In this document: positions 8,453 to 17,386 of the stretch, one piece after another
How the letters are laid out: each line of letters begins with the position of its first letter
How positions within the stretch are numbered: position 1 is the stretch's first letter
Assembly (NCBI GenBank): GCA_046292465.1
Contig: JBKBRB010000005.1
Coordinates: 1-64,000 of the forward strand
Direction: 5' to 3'
DNA from: JANWWM01 sp046292465
GTDB taxonomy: Bacteria; Bacteroidota; Chlorobiia; Chlorobiales; Thermochlorobacteraceae
DNA: 64,000 nt
Position numbers and translations under genes: made by a program
Notes under the pieces: generated by a model
What the model was told of the DNA's origin: nothing
The model's database searches: none
What the model saw: only the letters and a program-made list of their open reading frames with translations

Positions 8453-9475
8453 ATGACGCGCCAACTTCTCTTCATCGGTCTCATCATTGGACTTCTTTTT
8501 TCAGCATCGCTTCTCAACGCGCAACGCTTTCCCGCAAAGCAAGGCGGCAAGTGGGGCTACATCAATTCAAGCGGGCAGATTGTCATTCCGCCAAAGTTTG
8601 ACGAAGCCAAAAAGTTTTCGGAAGGACGCGCGGCAGTGAAAATCAAAGATGAATGGGGATATATCGATACAACGGGCAACCTTATTATTCAAGCGCAATT
8701 TACAAATGCTGAACCTTTTTCAAATGACATTGCAACAGTTCAAACCAAGAACTTCGTTGTCGGCACAGAAACACGATTTATTCGCCTGAACGGCGATACG
8801 CTTACAAGCGAAACCTTCACCGATGCGGGCACTTTCTCGGAGGGCTTGGCTTGGATTAAAATTGCTGACCGTAGCAAGGTGATCTTGCGCCAACGCTTTG
8901 GCTTTATTGATACTACAGGCAAAATTGTTATCCAACCCGTTTTAGAAAAAGCGTCTGATTTTTCAGAAGGATTTGCCGCTGTGCAGTTCAACGGAAAGTT
9001 TGGATTTATTCGCCGCACCGATACGCTCAACGATTCGGTTCAAACCTTTACGATTGCGCCGAAGTATCGATTTGCAAGTAAGTTTTCCGAAGGTTTAGCG
9101 CGCGTGCGCACCGAAGCCCTGTGGGGCTACATTGACCAAAGCGGGAAACTCGTCATTGCCGAACAGTTCGATGCCGCAAGCGATTTCAGCGAAGGCTTGG
9201 CACGCGTGCGCAAAGGTGAAAAATTTGGCTTCATTGATAAAAGTGGCAACATAGTTATTCCAACTGTTTTTGATGCCGCAGGCGATTTCAGCGAAGGCTT
9301 CGCATGGGTTTCCAAAGGCGGAAAGTATGCGTTCATCGACCGCACGGGAAAGGTTGCCATTGACATAGGGCTGACCGGCGTTGGCAGTTTTCAAGGCGGA
9401 CTTGCGCTCGTCAGCATTGGCGATAAACAGGTTTATATTGATAAAGCAGGAAACATTATTTTTGAGTTTAATTGA
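8453..9475 (+). CDS. Secreted WG-repeat protein
   Basis: A 340-residue exported protein made almost wholly of WG repeats (KWGYINSSGQIVIPPKFDEAKKFSEG type). About eight units of roughly 40 residues are visible; each carries [WF]G[YF]ID and, usually, FSEGLA. The ATG at 8453 gives a clean signal peptide (MTRQLLFIGLIIGLLFSASLLNAQ); an upstream ATG at 8369 would overlap ruvB and is rejected. WG-repeat proteins form repeat scaffolds, probably for protein binding at the cell surface or in the periplasm. Exact partners are unknown. It is followed by a DUF3592 gene 34 bases later on the same strand. Confidence 0.85.
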   Translation: MTRQLLFIGLIIGLLFSASLLNAQRFPAKQGGKWGYINSSGQIVIPPKFDEAKKFSEGRAAVKIKDEWGYIDTTGNLIIQAQFTNAEPFSNDIATVQTKNFVVGTETRFIRLNGDTLTSETFTDAGTFSEGLAWIKIADRSKVILRQRFGFIDTTGKIVIQPVLEKASDFSEGFAAVQFNGKFGFIRRTDTLNDSVQTFTIAPKYRFASKFSEGLARVRTEALWGYIDQSGKLVIAEQFDAASDFSEGLARVRKGEKFGFIDKSGNIVIPTVFDAAGDFSEGFAWVSKGGKYAFIDRTGKVAIDIGLTGVGSFQGGLALVSIGDKQVYIDKAGNIIFEFN

Positions 9476-9509
9476 TTCACAATAAGTTCTCTTTTCAAGT
9501 CTCGACGCT

Positions 9510-10121
9510 ATGTCTGATATACCGTCAAACCTTTCGCTCATCTTGCTTCTCGCCCTTGAAGGGGTCGCCCTTGTGCTTGGGTTGGGATTGTTTTTGCTCA
9601 AAAAGTCGTCTCTTTCTGGAGCGCGTTGGGCGTGGTGGGTTTGGTCAGGATTAGGTGCAGTCGCGCTAATTGGGTTGATTTTGATTGTAAAAGAATCAAG
9701 TGCGCTTGTCGATGTCTCCGAGAAAAAGCAATGGACACAAACGACGGGCAAGATTCTCGACTCAGAAATGCGTGGCAAGAAAGCCTACATTCCCTTCGTC
9801 AAATATGAATATGAACTGAACGGAAAAACTTACACCGCCGAAACCGAACTTTACTCGCCGCAGTGGGGTGGCAAACTTTTGCGCAAAGAAAATTCCGAGA
9901 GCATCTTAGCAATGTTCAAACCTGAAAGCACGGTTACGGTTTATGTCAATCCGAAGAACCACGCCGACTCTGCGCTTGAAATTCTTCTCGGTTGGGATTT
10001 ATTCATTCGCTTGGGCGTTGGCATATTCTTGTGGCTCGTTTCAACCGCAATACTCTACTTCGGTGCGTTCAAACACTTACTTCACGGCTCGACTTTCACG
10101 CCGCGCCAAAATGCAACATAG
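9510..10121 (+). CDS. DUF3592 membrane protein
   Basis: A 203-residue membrane protein. Two N-terminal helices (about 8-30 and 41-62) and one C-terminal helix (about 167-190) enclose a soluble domain with the DUF3592 pattern: TGKILDSE, then FVKYEYELNGKTYTAE, then FKPESTVTVYVNPKNHADSAL. The function of the family is unknown. Its 3' end overlaps the convergent DUF427 gene by 40 bases. Confidence 0.8.
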   Translation: MSDIPSNLSLILLLALEGVALVLGLGLFLLKKSSLSGARWAWWVWSGLGAVALIGLILIVKESSALVDVSEKKQWTQTTGKILDSEMRGKKAYIPFVKYEYELNGKTYTAETELYSPQWGGKLLRKENSESILAMFKPESTVTVYVNPKNHADSALEILLGWDLFIRLGVGIFLWLVSTAILYFGAFKHLLHGSTFTPRQNAT

Positions 10122-10363
10122 CCTTTGATGTTCTTTGCTGCCTCTTTGGGGTCGGGGTAATACCACGCCGCATCTTTGTTCTTCTCTCCTCCAACAACAA
10201 CACTAAAATAACTCGCAACGCCTTTCCACGAGCACGTGGTATGCGTTGAACTTTCTTCAAAAAATTCTTTTTTAAGTGCGTCGGGTGGAAAGTAGTGATT
10301 GCCTTCAACAACGATGGTCTTGTCGCTCTCGGCGATGATTTGACCGTTCCAAACAGCTTTCAT
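10082..10363 (-). CDS. DUF427-family protein
   Basis: A 93-residue cytosolic protein with the full DUF427 pattern: MKAVWNGQIIAESDKTIVVEGNHYFPPD, then the TTCSWKGVASYF core, then AAWYYPDPKEAAKNIKGYVAFW. The ATG at 10363 is chosen over an upstream start at 10420 because it begins exactly at the family's conserved MKAxWNG. The family's biochemical role is not established. It is convergent with the DUF3592 gene (40-base overlap) and divergent from the flavoprotein gene that starts 78 bases away. Confidence 0.87.
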   Translation of the reverse strand: MKAVWNGQIIAESDKTIVVEGNHYFPPDALKKEFFEESSTHTTCSWKGVASYFSVVVGGEKNKDAAWYYPDPKEAAKNIKGYVAFWRGVKVEP

Positions 10364-10440
10364 TGTGCGTTGAATTTTTCGGGTTAACTTTGTCTTTTGC
10401 AATCGCAAAACATCAATCACATCTTATCGGTTTAATCTTT

Positions 10441-11679
10441 ATGCCCGACCATCGTTTTGATGTGCTGATTATCGGCGCAGGACCTGCGGGCGCAAGTGCC
10501 GCACTCTCGCTTTCTAAACATTTGTCTCTTCAAGTTGGCATTCTCGATAAAGCCAAATTTCCTCGCGATAAAATCTGCGGCGACGCACTAAGCGGCAATG
10601 TGATTTCAACGCTGAAATCAATTTCGCCGTCGCTCTACGAGCGGTTTCAAGCCTTTCCCGATAAAATCGGCTCGTTTGGAATCCGCTTTATTGCGCCAAA
10701 TGGCAAACATCTTGATGTGCCGTTTAAGTCGCCAAAGGCTCAAATCACTGAGCCGCCCGGCTTCATTTCAAAGCGTGTAGACTTCGATAACTTTTTAGTT
10801 TCAGAAGTAAAGTCGTTGCCGAATGTGAAGTTGTATGAAGAAACGGCTGTTGAATCCGTGCAAATCAATCCTGACGGCGTGCTCGTGAACACGAATCGCG
10901 CCACGTTTTCAGCCTCTTTGCTCATCGGTGCAGACGGCGCGAACGGCATCACAACGCGCACCCTTGCCACATTCAAGCCCGAAGAAAAACACTTTTGCGC
11001 AGGGCTTCGCGCTTATTATCGTGGCGTTTCAGGCATGCATGCACAAAATTTTATTGAACTTCATTTCTTGCCTCACCTTCTGCCCGGATATTTTTGGATT
11101 TTCCCGCTTCCCAACGGCAACGCAAATGTTGGCTTAGGCATTCTTTCAGCCGTCGTGAAAAAAAAGCGTTTGGATTTGAAAAAACTTTTGATGGAAATTA
11201 TTCAAACGCATCCCGACATTGCGCCGCGCTTCAAACACGCCAAAATGATTGATGAAATCAGAGGCTATGGCTTGCCACTCGGCTCGAAGCGGCGCACACT
11301 TTCAGGCGAGCGATTCATGCTCACAGGCGACGCCGCCTCGCTCATTGACCCCTTTTCAGGAGAAGGCATTGGCAATGCAATGAAATCTGGCAAACTTGCC
11401 GCCGAAGTCGCTTACGAGAGCATTCTCCAACAAGATTTTTCACAGGCATTTTTGAAGCGATACGACGAGCGCGTCTATCAAAAACTCGGTAGCGAACTTT
11501 GGCTTAGCCACACCTTGCAACGGCTGGCGAACTTCCCTTCACTTTTCAATTTCGTCGTCAATCGTGCAAGGCAAAGCCCAACCCTCTCTGAAACAATTTC
11601 GTGTATGTTCGATGATTTGGAATTGCGTAAAGAACTTAGCAAACCCTCTTTCTATGCCAAGTTGCTTTTAGGTCGATAA
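10441..11679 (+). CDS. FAD-dependent oxidoreductase, geranylgeranyl reductase family
   Basis: A 412-residue flavoprotein. The Rossmann FAD motif is VLIIGAGPAGASAA (about 8-21), the family motif is FPRDKICGDALSG (about 40-52), and the second FAD motif is FMLTGDAASLIDPFSGEGIGNAMKSGKLAAE (about 296-326). The family reduces isoprenoid chains (geranylgeranyl groups of chlorophylls, archaeal-type lipids, menaquinone side chains). In a non-phototroph, reduction of a polyprenyl chain is the best guess. If the organism is phototrophic, a BchP-like role is possible. No bch gene is nearby. ATG at 10441 starts the FAD fold directly. A good terminator follows. Confidence 0.85.
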   Translation: MPDHRFDVLIIGAGPAGASAALSLSKHLSLQVGILDKAKFPRDKICGDALSGNVISTLKSISPSLYERFQAFPDKIGSFGIRFIAPNGKHLDVPFKSPKAQITEPPGFISKRVDFDNFLVSEVKSLPNVKLYEETAVESVQINPDGVLVNTNRATFSASLLIGADGANGITTRTLATFKPEEKHFCAGLRAYYRGVSGMHAQNFIELHFLPHLLPGYFWIFPLPNGNANVGLGILSAVVKKKRLDLKKLLMEIIQTHPDIAPRFKHAKMIDEIRGYGLPLGSKRRTLSGERFMLTGDAASLIDPFSGEGIGNAMKSGKLAAEVAYESILQQDFSQAFLKRYDERVYQKLGSELWLSHTLQRLANFPSLFNFVVNRARQSPTLSETISCMFDDLELRKELSKPSFYAKLLLGR

Positions 11680-11721
11680 ATGATAGAACGATAAATGAGA
11701 TTCGCCTCAGGTAAAAGCGAG

Positions 11722-11750
11722 AAGGGGAAGTTTTGGCTTCCCCTTTCTTT
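11722..11750 (+). terminator. Rho-independent terminator after the flavoprotein gene
   Basis: AAGGGGAAG (11722-11730) pairs with CTTCCCCTT (11737-11745) over a 6-base loop and is followed by TCTTTGTTG. It lies 42 bases after the flavoprotein stop and just before the convergent dxs end. Confidence 0.8.
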
Positions 11751-11775
11751 GTTGTCGTGTTTTTGTAATACCGTC

Positions 11776-13728
11776 TTACTTGGCAACGGCTTCTTCAATG
11801 CCGGCGAAAGCGAGCACACGCTTGGCAATGCTTTCCACGTCTAACCCAACCTCTTTGTGTAGTTCAGCGGGCGAGCCATGGTCGATGAAGCGGTCAGGCA
11901 AGCCAATTACACAGACTTTATTGCTGTAACCTTTTTCTTGCAGGTATTCAATCACCGCCGAGCCGAATCCACCTTTGATTGTGTTTTCTTCAATCGTTAC
12001 GATGCGCTCGAAGCGTGTTGCGACTTCGTCGATTAAATCGGTATCTAACGGTTTGACGAAACGCATATTTGCGACGAGTGCGGAAACGCCACGCTCTTCA
12101 AGGAGTTTTGCGGCTTTAAGGGCGTTGTTGGTCATAACGCCGATACCGAGAATGGCAATATCTGCGCCGTCTCTCAACACTTCGCCTTTTCCGATTTCAA
12201 GTTGCTTGAACTCTTTACGCATTTGCATGCCAGTGGCATTGCCGCGCGGATAGCGAAGCGCAATCGGTCCATCGTCGTATTTGATAGCCGTGTAGAGCAT
12301 ATCGCGAAGTTCTTGTTCGTTCATCGGTGCCATGATGACCATTCTTGGGATAAGTCGGAGGTAAGAGAGGTCAAATGCGCCGTGGTGCGTTGGTCCGTCG
12401 GCACCGGCAAGTCCGCCTCTATCCATGGCGAAAACGACGTTCAGATTTTGAAGCGCGACGTCATGAATAATTTGGTCGTAAGCGCGTTGGAGGAAGGTGG
12501 AATAAATTGCACAAACGGGTTTCATGCCTTGTGTTGCCAAGCCTGCGGCAAAGGTTACGGCATGTTGCTCGGCGATGCCGACGTCGTAGAACTGTTCAGG
12601 TAAGGCTTTGCCTAAAATTTTGAGCGATGTTCCCGAAGGCATTGCCGCCGTAATGCCGATGATGCGTTTATCTTCTTGCGCAAGTTCTGTAATGGCATTT
12701 CCGAATACGTCTTGATAAAGCGGCGGCGGTGGCGTTGCAGGCGGCGCGGCGAGCGATTTGCCTGTGATTTTATCAAACGCTGTGCTTTGCGCATGCCATT
12801 TAAGTTGGTCTTCTTCGGCAGGCTTAAATCCTTTTCCTTTCACCGTAACAATGTGCAAGAGTTTCGGGTGCGGAAGTTCTCTCAATTCCTTCAAGACTTT
12901 GACAAGATTGATGACGTCGTGCCCATCAATCGGACCGAAGTATCGGAATCCAAGTGCTTCGAAGAACGCGCCGGGCGTGAGCGCCGCTTTCAAGCCTTGT
13001 TCCATGTTGAGCACGAACTTGCGCGCTTTTTCACCGAACTCGTTGTTGCCAATGCGATTGAGAAAATCGGCAAAGTCGTTGCGGATTTTGTTGTAAGTCG
13101 AGTTCGTTGTAATAGCCGTCAGATATTCTTTCAAGCCGCCGACGTTGGGGTCAATGGACATGCAGTTATCGTTGAGCACCACGAGCACGTCGGTTTTAAG
13201 ATGTCCGATATGGTTCAGGCCTTCAAACGCCATACCGCCCGTCATTGCGCCATCGCCGATAACCGCCACGATTTTGTAATCTTCTTTTTTCAAATCGCGT
13301 GCAACCGCCATGCCTGCCGCAGCCGAAATCGATGTTGACGCGTGCCCTACACCAAAGGTATCGTATTCGCTCTCACTTCGTTTAGGGAATCCCGAAATGC
13401 CTTTGTATTGACGGTTGGTGTGAAAGTATGCTTTGCGCCCTGTGAGAATTTTGTGGACGTAGGCTTGGTGCCCGACATCCCAAACCACTTGGTCTTTGGG
13501 CGTGTTGTAGACATAATGCAGGGCGACGGAAATATCTGCCGCACCCAAACTTGCCCCGAAGTGCCCACCGTATTTTGAGACCACTTCAATCACGAAGTCT
13601 CTGCACTCTCTTGTGATTTCGGGCAGGTCTTCAACTGGAAATTTCTTTAAGTCATCGGGAGAATTGATTTGCGAGAGCAGTCTTCCGAAGTTTTTCAGTT
13701 CTTCGGAGACAGGATAAGGTTGTAACAT
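11776..13728 (-). CDS. dxs: 1-deoxy-D-xylulose-5-phosphate synthase
   Basis: A 650-residue thiamine-diphosphate enzyme that condenses pyruvate and glyceraldehyde-3-phosphate in the first step of the MEP isoprenoid pathway. Visible landmarks are GGHFGASLGAADISVALHYV near the N-terminus, the ThDP motif VIGDGAMTGGMAFEGLNH with NDN about 30 residues later, and the pyrimidine-binding domain with FDVGIAEQHAVTFAAGLA-type sequence and DRGGLAGADGPTHHGAFD. A C-terminal transketolase domain ends ALRYPRGN and onward. Length is normal. It lies 211 bases downstream of the ETF-QO gene; a hairpin in that gap suggests separate transcription. Confidence 0.97.
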   Translation of the reverse strand: MLQPYPVSEELKNFGRLLSQINSPDDLKKFPVEDLPEITRECRDFVIEVVSKYGGHFGASLGAADISVALHYVYNTPKDQVVWDVGHQAYVHKILTGRKAYFHTNRQYKGISGFPKRSESEYDTFGVGHASTSISAAAGMAVARDLKKEDYKIVAVIGDGAMTGGMAFEGLNHIGHLKTDVLVVLNDNCMSIDPNVGGLKEYLTAITTNSTYNKIRNDFADFLNRIGNNEFGEKARKFVLNMEQGLKAALTPGAFFEALGFRYFGPIDGHDVINLVKVLKELRELPHPKLLHIVTVKGKGFKPAEEDQLKWHAQSTAFDKITGKSLAAPPATPPPPLYQDVFGNAITELAQEDKRIIGITAAMPSGTSLKILGKALPEQFYDVGIAEQHAVTFAAGLATQGMKPVCAIYSTFLQRAYDQIIHDVALQNLNVVFAMDRGGLAGADGPTHHGAFDLSYLRLIPRMVIMAPMNEQELRDMLYTAIKYDDGPIALRYPRGNATGMQMRKEFKQLEIGKGEVLRDGADIAILGIGVMTNNALKAAKLLEERGVSALVANMRFVKPLDTDLIDEVATRFERIVTIEENTIKGGFGSAVIEYLQEKGYSNKVCVIGLPDRFIDHGSPAELHKEVGLDVESIAKRVLAFAGIEEAVAK

Positions 13729-13877
13729 GTTCTACACGTGTTTAGGTTCAAAGTTGATTTATCAAATACGACAGACAAGATGGATAACGGAAAGAACGAT
13801 TGAAATAATTTCAGCTAAACTTGTTTCAGCGTTTTTCATTCTTTTCAAAGTTACAACAATCCGTTGCCAATCGGAAT

Positions 13878-13920
13878 GAAAGTCGGTTCGGTCAATGCCG
13901 TTTTGACCGAACGCGCTTTC
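13878..13920 (-). terminator. Long hairpin after ETF-QO gene
   Basis: GTTCGGTCAA (13886-13895) pairs perfectly with TTGACCGAAC (13903-13912). An outer GAAAG/CTTTC pair (13878-13882 with 13916-13920) extends the stem past a 3-base internal loop. On the minus strand it follows the ETF-QO stop by 20 bases, and a short TTTC tail comes after the inner stem. It probably ends or stabilises that transcript. Confidence 0.6.
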
Positions 13921-13939
13921 AAGTGACAGACACTGACTT

Positions 13940-15637
13940 TTATCCGTTGGTATAAACCGGTCCGCCGCCGCCTTCGGGCACTTTCCAAGTGATGACTTGA
14001 TATGGGTCGGCGATGTCGCACGTTTTGCAATGCACACAATTCGAGGCGTTGATTTTGAGTTTCTTCGCGCCCGTTAGTTCATTGACTACTTCCATTTCAT
14101 AGACATTTGCAGGACAGAAGTGCTGACAAGGATTTCCATACTCGACGGTGCATTTTGTATTGCAGATGTCAGTAATCAAGTGTGGTTGAATGAAAAGATG
14201 ACAAGGCTGGTCTTCTTCGTGCGTTGTGCCGCTTTCGTAAACGTCGGTGAGTTTATCGAAGGTGAGTTTGCCATCGAACTTGAACTCGCGTTTTTCGAGC
14301 ACATACTTGCGCGTCCTGCTTGAAAGCCGTTGCATGTGCGTATGGTCAGGCTCTAAGGGCAAGCGTTCTTTGACGATTTTTCCGCCCAGAAGCATTTGCA
14401 AGCCAACACGCAACATTCCCCAATATAACCCCACATTGAAGGCTTGGCGGAAGTTACGCACTTTATACATTTCCTTTTTCGCCCACGAGTTCTCGAAGCG
14501 CGTTTCGTAGCCTTTGAGCGTCTCTTGGGAAAAATCATTTTTGAGCAAGGCTTCGAAAATCGTTTCTGCTGCGAGCATACCTGATTTCATGGCAAGGTGA
14601 ATCCCTTTGAGGCGCATCATGTTCATAAAGCCGCCTGATTCGCCCACGAGCAACAAGCCATCGTGATAGAGTTTCGGCATTGAAAAATAGCCGCCACCTG
14701 AAATCGTTTTCGCACCATAACCAACCATTTTTCCGCCTTCCAAAAGTGAGCGTACGAAGGGGTGCGTCTTGAACTTCTGCAAGTTGTAGTGCGGGTCGTT
14801 GGCAGGCGAACTTGCATCGAGCGCGGTAACAAACCCGACCGAGAGCATCGTCTCGCTCATCGCATAAATCCAACTACCGCCATAAACGTCTGGCGGAAGC
14901 GGATAGCCCATCGTGTGATAAACCGTGCCTTTCTTGATTCTTCCCGCAGGAATTTCCCAAATTTCTTTGACGCCTGTTTCGTAAGACTGCGGATTTTTCT
15001 CTTTATCGAGGTTCAACTTCGAGACGATTTGCTTCGTCAGCGAGCCTCTTGGACCTTCGCCTAAGACCGTTACTTTGGCGCGAATGTTCATGCCCGGCTC
15101 AAAGTTCGGTTTCGGATTGCCGTTTTTATCAATCCCCTTATCATCGGTTTGAACGCCGACCACCTTTCCGCCTTCCAAAAGCATTTGCGCGCCCGCAAAT
15201 CCTGTGAAGATATTGACGCCCTTTTCTTCGGCAATTTTGCCGAGCCACGCGCCGAACTTATTGAGCGAAATAATGTAGTTGCCGTGATTCTTGAGCGGAG
15301 GCGGCGTAATTGGAAACGGAATTTTGGACTTTGCCGTCAGGAACATCACTTTCTCGGCGGTTACTTCCGATTCTAACGGGCAATTTTTCTCTTTGAAATC
15401 GGGAATTAACTCTTTGAGCGCGACAGGGTCTAAAACCGCACCCGAAAGCAAGTGCGCACCAACACTTTGACCTTTTTCAAGAATCGCGATTTGCGGCGAA
15501 AGTGGGTTATCGGGGTGTTTGGAATTATGGTCGGCGATTAAATTTGAAAGATGTATGGCGGCAGAAAGGTTCGCCGCGCCCGCGCCGACGAAGAGCACAT
15601 CCATCTCCATCGTCTCGCGCTGTATCGTGTTACTCAT
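13940..15637 (-). CDS. Electron transfer flavoprotein-ubiquinone oxidoreductase
   Basis: A 565-residue membrane-peripheral enzyme that passes electrons from reduced ETF (from fatty-acid and amino-acid oxidation) to the quinone pool. The FAD motif is VLFVGAGAANLSAAIHL near the N-terminus. The middle holds GAHLLSGAVLDP and VTVLGEGPRGSLTKQ. The C-terminal ferredoxin-like domain carries the 4Fe-4S cysteines (CQHFCPANVYEM, then NCVHCKTCDIADPYQVITW, then GGGGP). This is the standard single-chain architecture and length. The genes for ETF itself (etfA, etfB) are not in the window. The protein implies respiratory, heterotrophic metabolism. Confidence 0.95.
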   Translation of the reverse strand: MSNTIQRETMEMDVLFVGAGAANLSAAIHLSNLIADHNSKHPDNPLSPQIAILEKGQSVGAHLLSGAVLDPVALKELIPDFKEKNCPLESEVTAEKVMFLTAKSKIPFPITPPPLKNHGNYIISLNKFGAWLGKIAEEKGVNIFTGFAGAQMLLEGGKVVGVQTDDKGIDKNGNPKPNFEPGMNIRAKVTVLGEGPRGSLTKQIVSKLNLDKEKNPQSYETGVKEIWEIPAGRIKKGTVYHTMGYPLPPDVYGGSWIYAMSETMLSVGFVTALDASSPANDPHYNLQKFKTHPFVRSLLEGGKMVGYGAKTISGGGYFSMPKLYHDGLLLVGESGGFMNMMRLKGIHLAMKSGMLAAETIFEALLKNDFSQETLKGYETRFENSWAKKEMYKVRNFRQAFNVGLYWGMLRVGLQMLLGGKIVKERLPLEPDHTHMQRLSSRTRKYVLEKREFKFDGKLTFDKLTDVYESGTTHEEDQPCHLFIQPHLITDICNTKCTVEYGNPCQHFCPANVYEMEVVNELTGAKKLKINASNCVHCKTCDIADPYQVITWKVPEGGGGPVYTNG

Positions 15638-15681
15638 AAATAAAATTTCCTATAATTTGAATTGAATGTTAAATTTCAGAG

Positions 15682-15710
15682 CAAAATATAACGCTATCCT
15701 ATTTCTCAAA
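15682..15710 (-). promoter_or_regulatory. Possible promoter of ETF-QO gene
   Basis: On the minus strand a TTTG (15710-15707) is followed after 16 bases by TATATTTTG (15690-15682). This resembles the Bacteroidota TTTG-N19-TAnnTTTG promoter but has one extra T and short spacing. It lies 45-73 bases before the start codon. Confidence 0.35.
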
Positions 15711-15814
15711 AGCGATTTTGTTATATTCAACCCTCGAGTAAACTAATAACAATCTTCATTGCCGCGACGTTTAAGAGTGCAGTAGCGGCATTTAACTCTC
15801 CAATTCAACAGTGT

Positions 15815-16426
15815 ATGACTCGGAAAATTTTGCTTGCCGACGACGACCAAGATATTCACCTCTATATTCAGTCGGTGCTTCAATCGCAGTGGATCTCCAT
15901 TAAGTCCGTCTATACAGGCAAGGAAGCCCTCGACGAGTTTCAAGCCATGAGTTACGACTTGATTATCACCGACCTTTCCATGCCCGAAATGAACGGCTTG
16001 AACTTTATGAAGGCACTCTTCCAGTCCAAGTTCACCATTCCGCCCGTTGTGGTGCTTAGTTCTATTTCCGATACAAACTTGATTATGAAGTGCCTCAATG
16101 TCGGTGTTTCCGATTACATCTTGAAGCCTGCAGACCCAACGCGCATACGCAAAACCGTCTACGGCATTCTGCACTTAGACGAGAGCGGCAAGCCGATTGA
16201 ACACCGCCCGCTTTCCAGCTACATGGGCGAAATTACGATGCAAAAACTTACAGGAAAGTTGCTCATTGAAGATGGACGCAATAAAGGTGAACTGCACTAC
16301 GAAGAGGGAAAACTCCGACACGTTAGCTTCGCGGGACTGACGGGACTCGACGCGCTTGAAGCGGCAAAGAGCGCGAAGTTCTTGCAAACTAAATTCGTTC
16401 AAGGCGAACCGATTTCGCCACAGTAA
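15815..16426 (+). CDS. Response regulator with a C-terminal DUF4388/PATAN-like tail
   Basis: A 203-residue protein. The receiver domain (about 1-120) has the acidic pair DDD at 9-11, the phospho-acceptor Asp in DLIITDLSMPEMNG, Ser/Thr in VVVLSS and Lys in YILKPAD. The remaining 80 residues (GEITMQKLTGKLLIEDGRNKGELHYEEGKLRHVSF) resemble a DUF4388 (PATAN) module, the effector type of PatA-like regulators. There is no DNA-binding domain. A second receiver gene follows 31 bases later. No histidine kinase is adjacent. Confidence 0.85.
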   Translation: MTRKILLADDDQDIHLYIQSVLQSQWISIKSVYTGKEALDEFQAMSYDLIITDLSMPEMNGLNFMKALFQSKFTIPPVVVLSSISDTNLIMKCLNVGVSDYILKPADPTRIRKTVYGILHLDESGKPIEHRPLSSYMGEITMQKLTGKLLIEDGRNKGELHYEEGKLRHVSFAGLTGLDALEAAKSAKFLQTKFVQGEPISPQ

Positions 16427-16457
16427 CATATATGAATTCACCATAGCGACTGGCATA

Positions 16458-16859
16458 ATGCACGATGACGATTCACCAGATACACCTCGCAAAATTCTCA
16501 TCGTTGATGACGAAGAAGATACGCACCTTCTTCTGAAAGCCGCTCTTAAAGATTTCCCCCTCAACTACTTCGACGCTTTTGACGGAGAAAGCGCAATTGC
16601 CCAGATTGACAAAATGCGCTATGATATGATTCTTCTCGATGTGATTATGCCAAACGGTTCAGGCGGTGATTTTCTTCAGTATGTGCTCGACAACGCGGTC
16701 AACCTGCCTCCGATTGTTATCATCACTTCGCTTTGCAATGCTTCCTTTACACGAAATGCCCTTTCACTCGGCGTCGCCGAAGTGCTTCAAAAGCCTGTTC
16801 AGCCCGACGACTTACGCCAAATCGTTAGAAAATATCTTTTTCCTCATTTTCAACCCTAA
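16458..16859 (+). CDS. Stand-alone receiver-domain protein
   Basis: A 133-residue single-domain response regulator: DDEED at the first strand, phospho-acceptor Asp in DMILLDVIMPNGSG, Thr in IVIITS, and Lys in EVLQKPVQ. The ATG at 16458 (MHDDDSPDTPRKILIVDDEED) is preferred over one at 16356 that lies inside the upstream gene. CheY-like proteins of this size act by protein contact. Pairing with the preceding receiver-PATAN protein suggests one phosphorelay. Confidence 0.87.
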   Translation: MHDDDSPDTPRKILIVDDEEDTHLLLKAALKDFPLNYFDAFDGESAIAQIDKMRYDMILLDVIMPNGSGGDFLQYVLDNAVNLPPIVIITSLCNASFTRNALSLGVAEVLQKPVQPDDLRQIVRKYLFPHFQP

Positions 16860-16870
16860 ACACACTTGCT

Positions 16871-17383
16871 ATGCTTTGTCGCTCGCGTCTGCTTGTGCTC
16901 CTGCCTTTCGTTTTGGCTGTGCTTTCAGGCTGTGCCTCCTCGCAGTTCGCGCTTGAAGATGCAGAAACAAAAGAGAAAATGATTTTGGGAACTTGCACTT
17001 GGAACGAGTGGAAACAAAACGCCGCATGGACGACTTACGACGCTCCCGATTACACGCCCGACACTGACGCCGTCGCGCGCCTTAGGACGCTTACAAGCCC
17101 TGACCTTTCGCTCATCCTTTTCGGTGGAAGTTGGTGCAGCGACACAAAGGCAGAATTTCCAAAATACTTCAAACTCTTTTCCGCGCTCAACCTTCCGCAA
17201 TCATCGCTCTCGCTTCACGGCGTTTCGCGCAAGAAAAAAGAACCGTCAGGTCTTGCCGAGCGTTACAACATCAAGCGCGTGCCAACCTTAATCGTCTTGA
17301 AGGGCGGAAAAGAAATCGGTCGGATTGTGGAATATCCGACCGAAAGCATTGAGAAAGATTTGCTCAAAATTTTGACGAAGTAG
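16871..17383 (+). CDS. Thioredoxin-like lipoprotein
   Basis: A 170-residue lipoprotein: signal peptide with lipobox (LLVLLPFVLAVLSGC, Cys about 18), then a thioredoxin fold with GGSWCSDTKAEFPKYFK and the cis-Pro strand RVPTLIVLKGGKEIGRI. The active-site motif is WCSDT, with only one cysteine, so it is not a classical CxxC oxidoreductase. It could bind a thiol or act as a one-cysteine reductase. It starts 11 bases after the receiver gene, so probably the same transcript, and ends 3 bases before the convergent glutathione peroxidase stop. Confidence 0.8.
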   Translation: MLCRSRLLVLLPFVLAVLSGCASSQFALEDAETKEKMILGTCTWNEWKQNAAWTTYDAPDYTPDTDAVARLRTLTSPDLSLILFGGSWCSDTKAEFPKYFKLFSALNLPQSSLSLHGVSRKKKEPSGLAERYNIKRVPTLIVLKGGKEIGRIVEYPTESIEKDLLKILTK

Positions 17384-17386
17384 TGC

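Noticed and set aside
12676..13338. 220-codon plus-strand frame inside dxs
   Set aside because: It is antisense to conserved dxs sequence and has no protein features.
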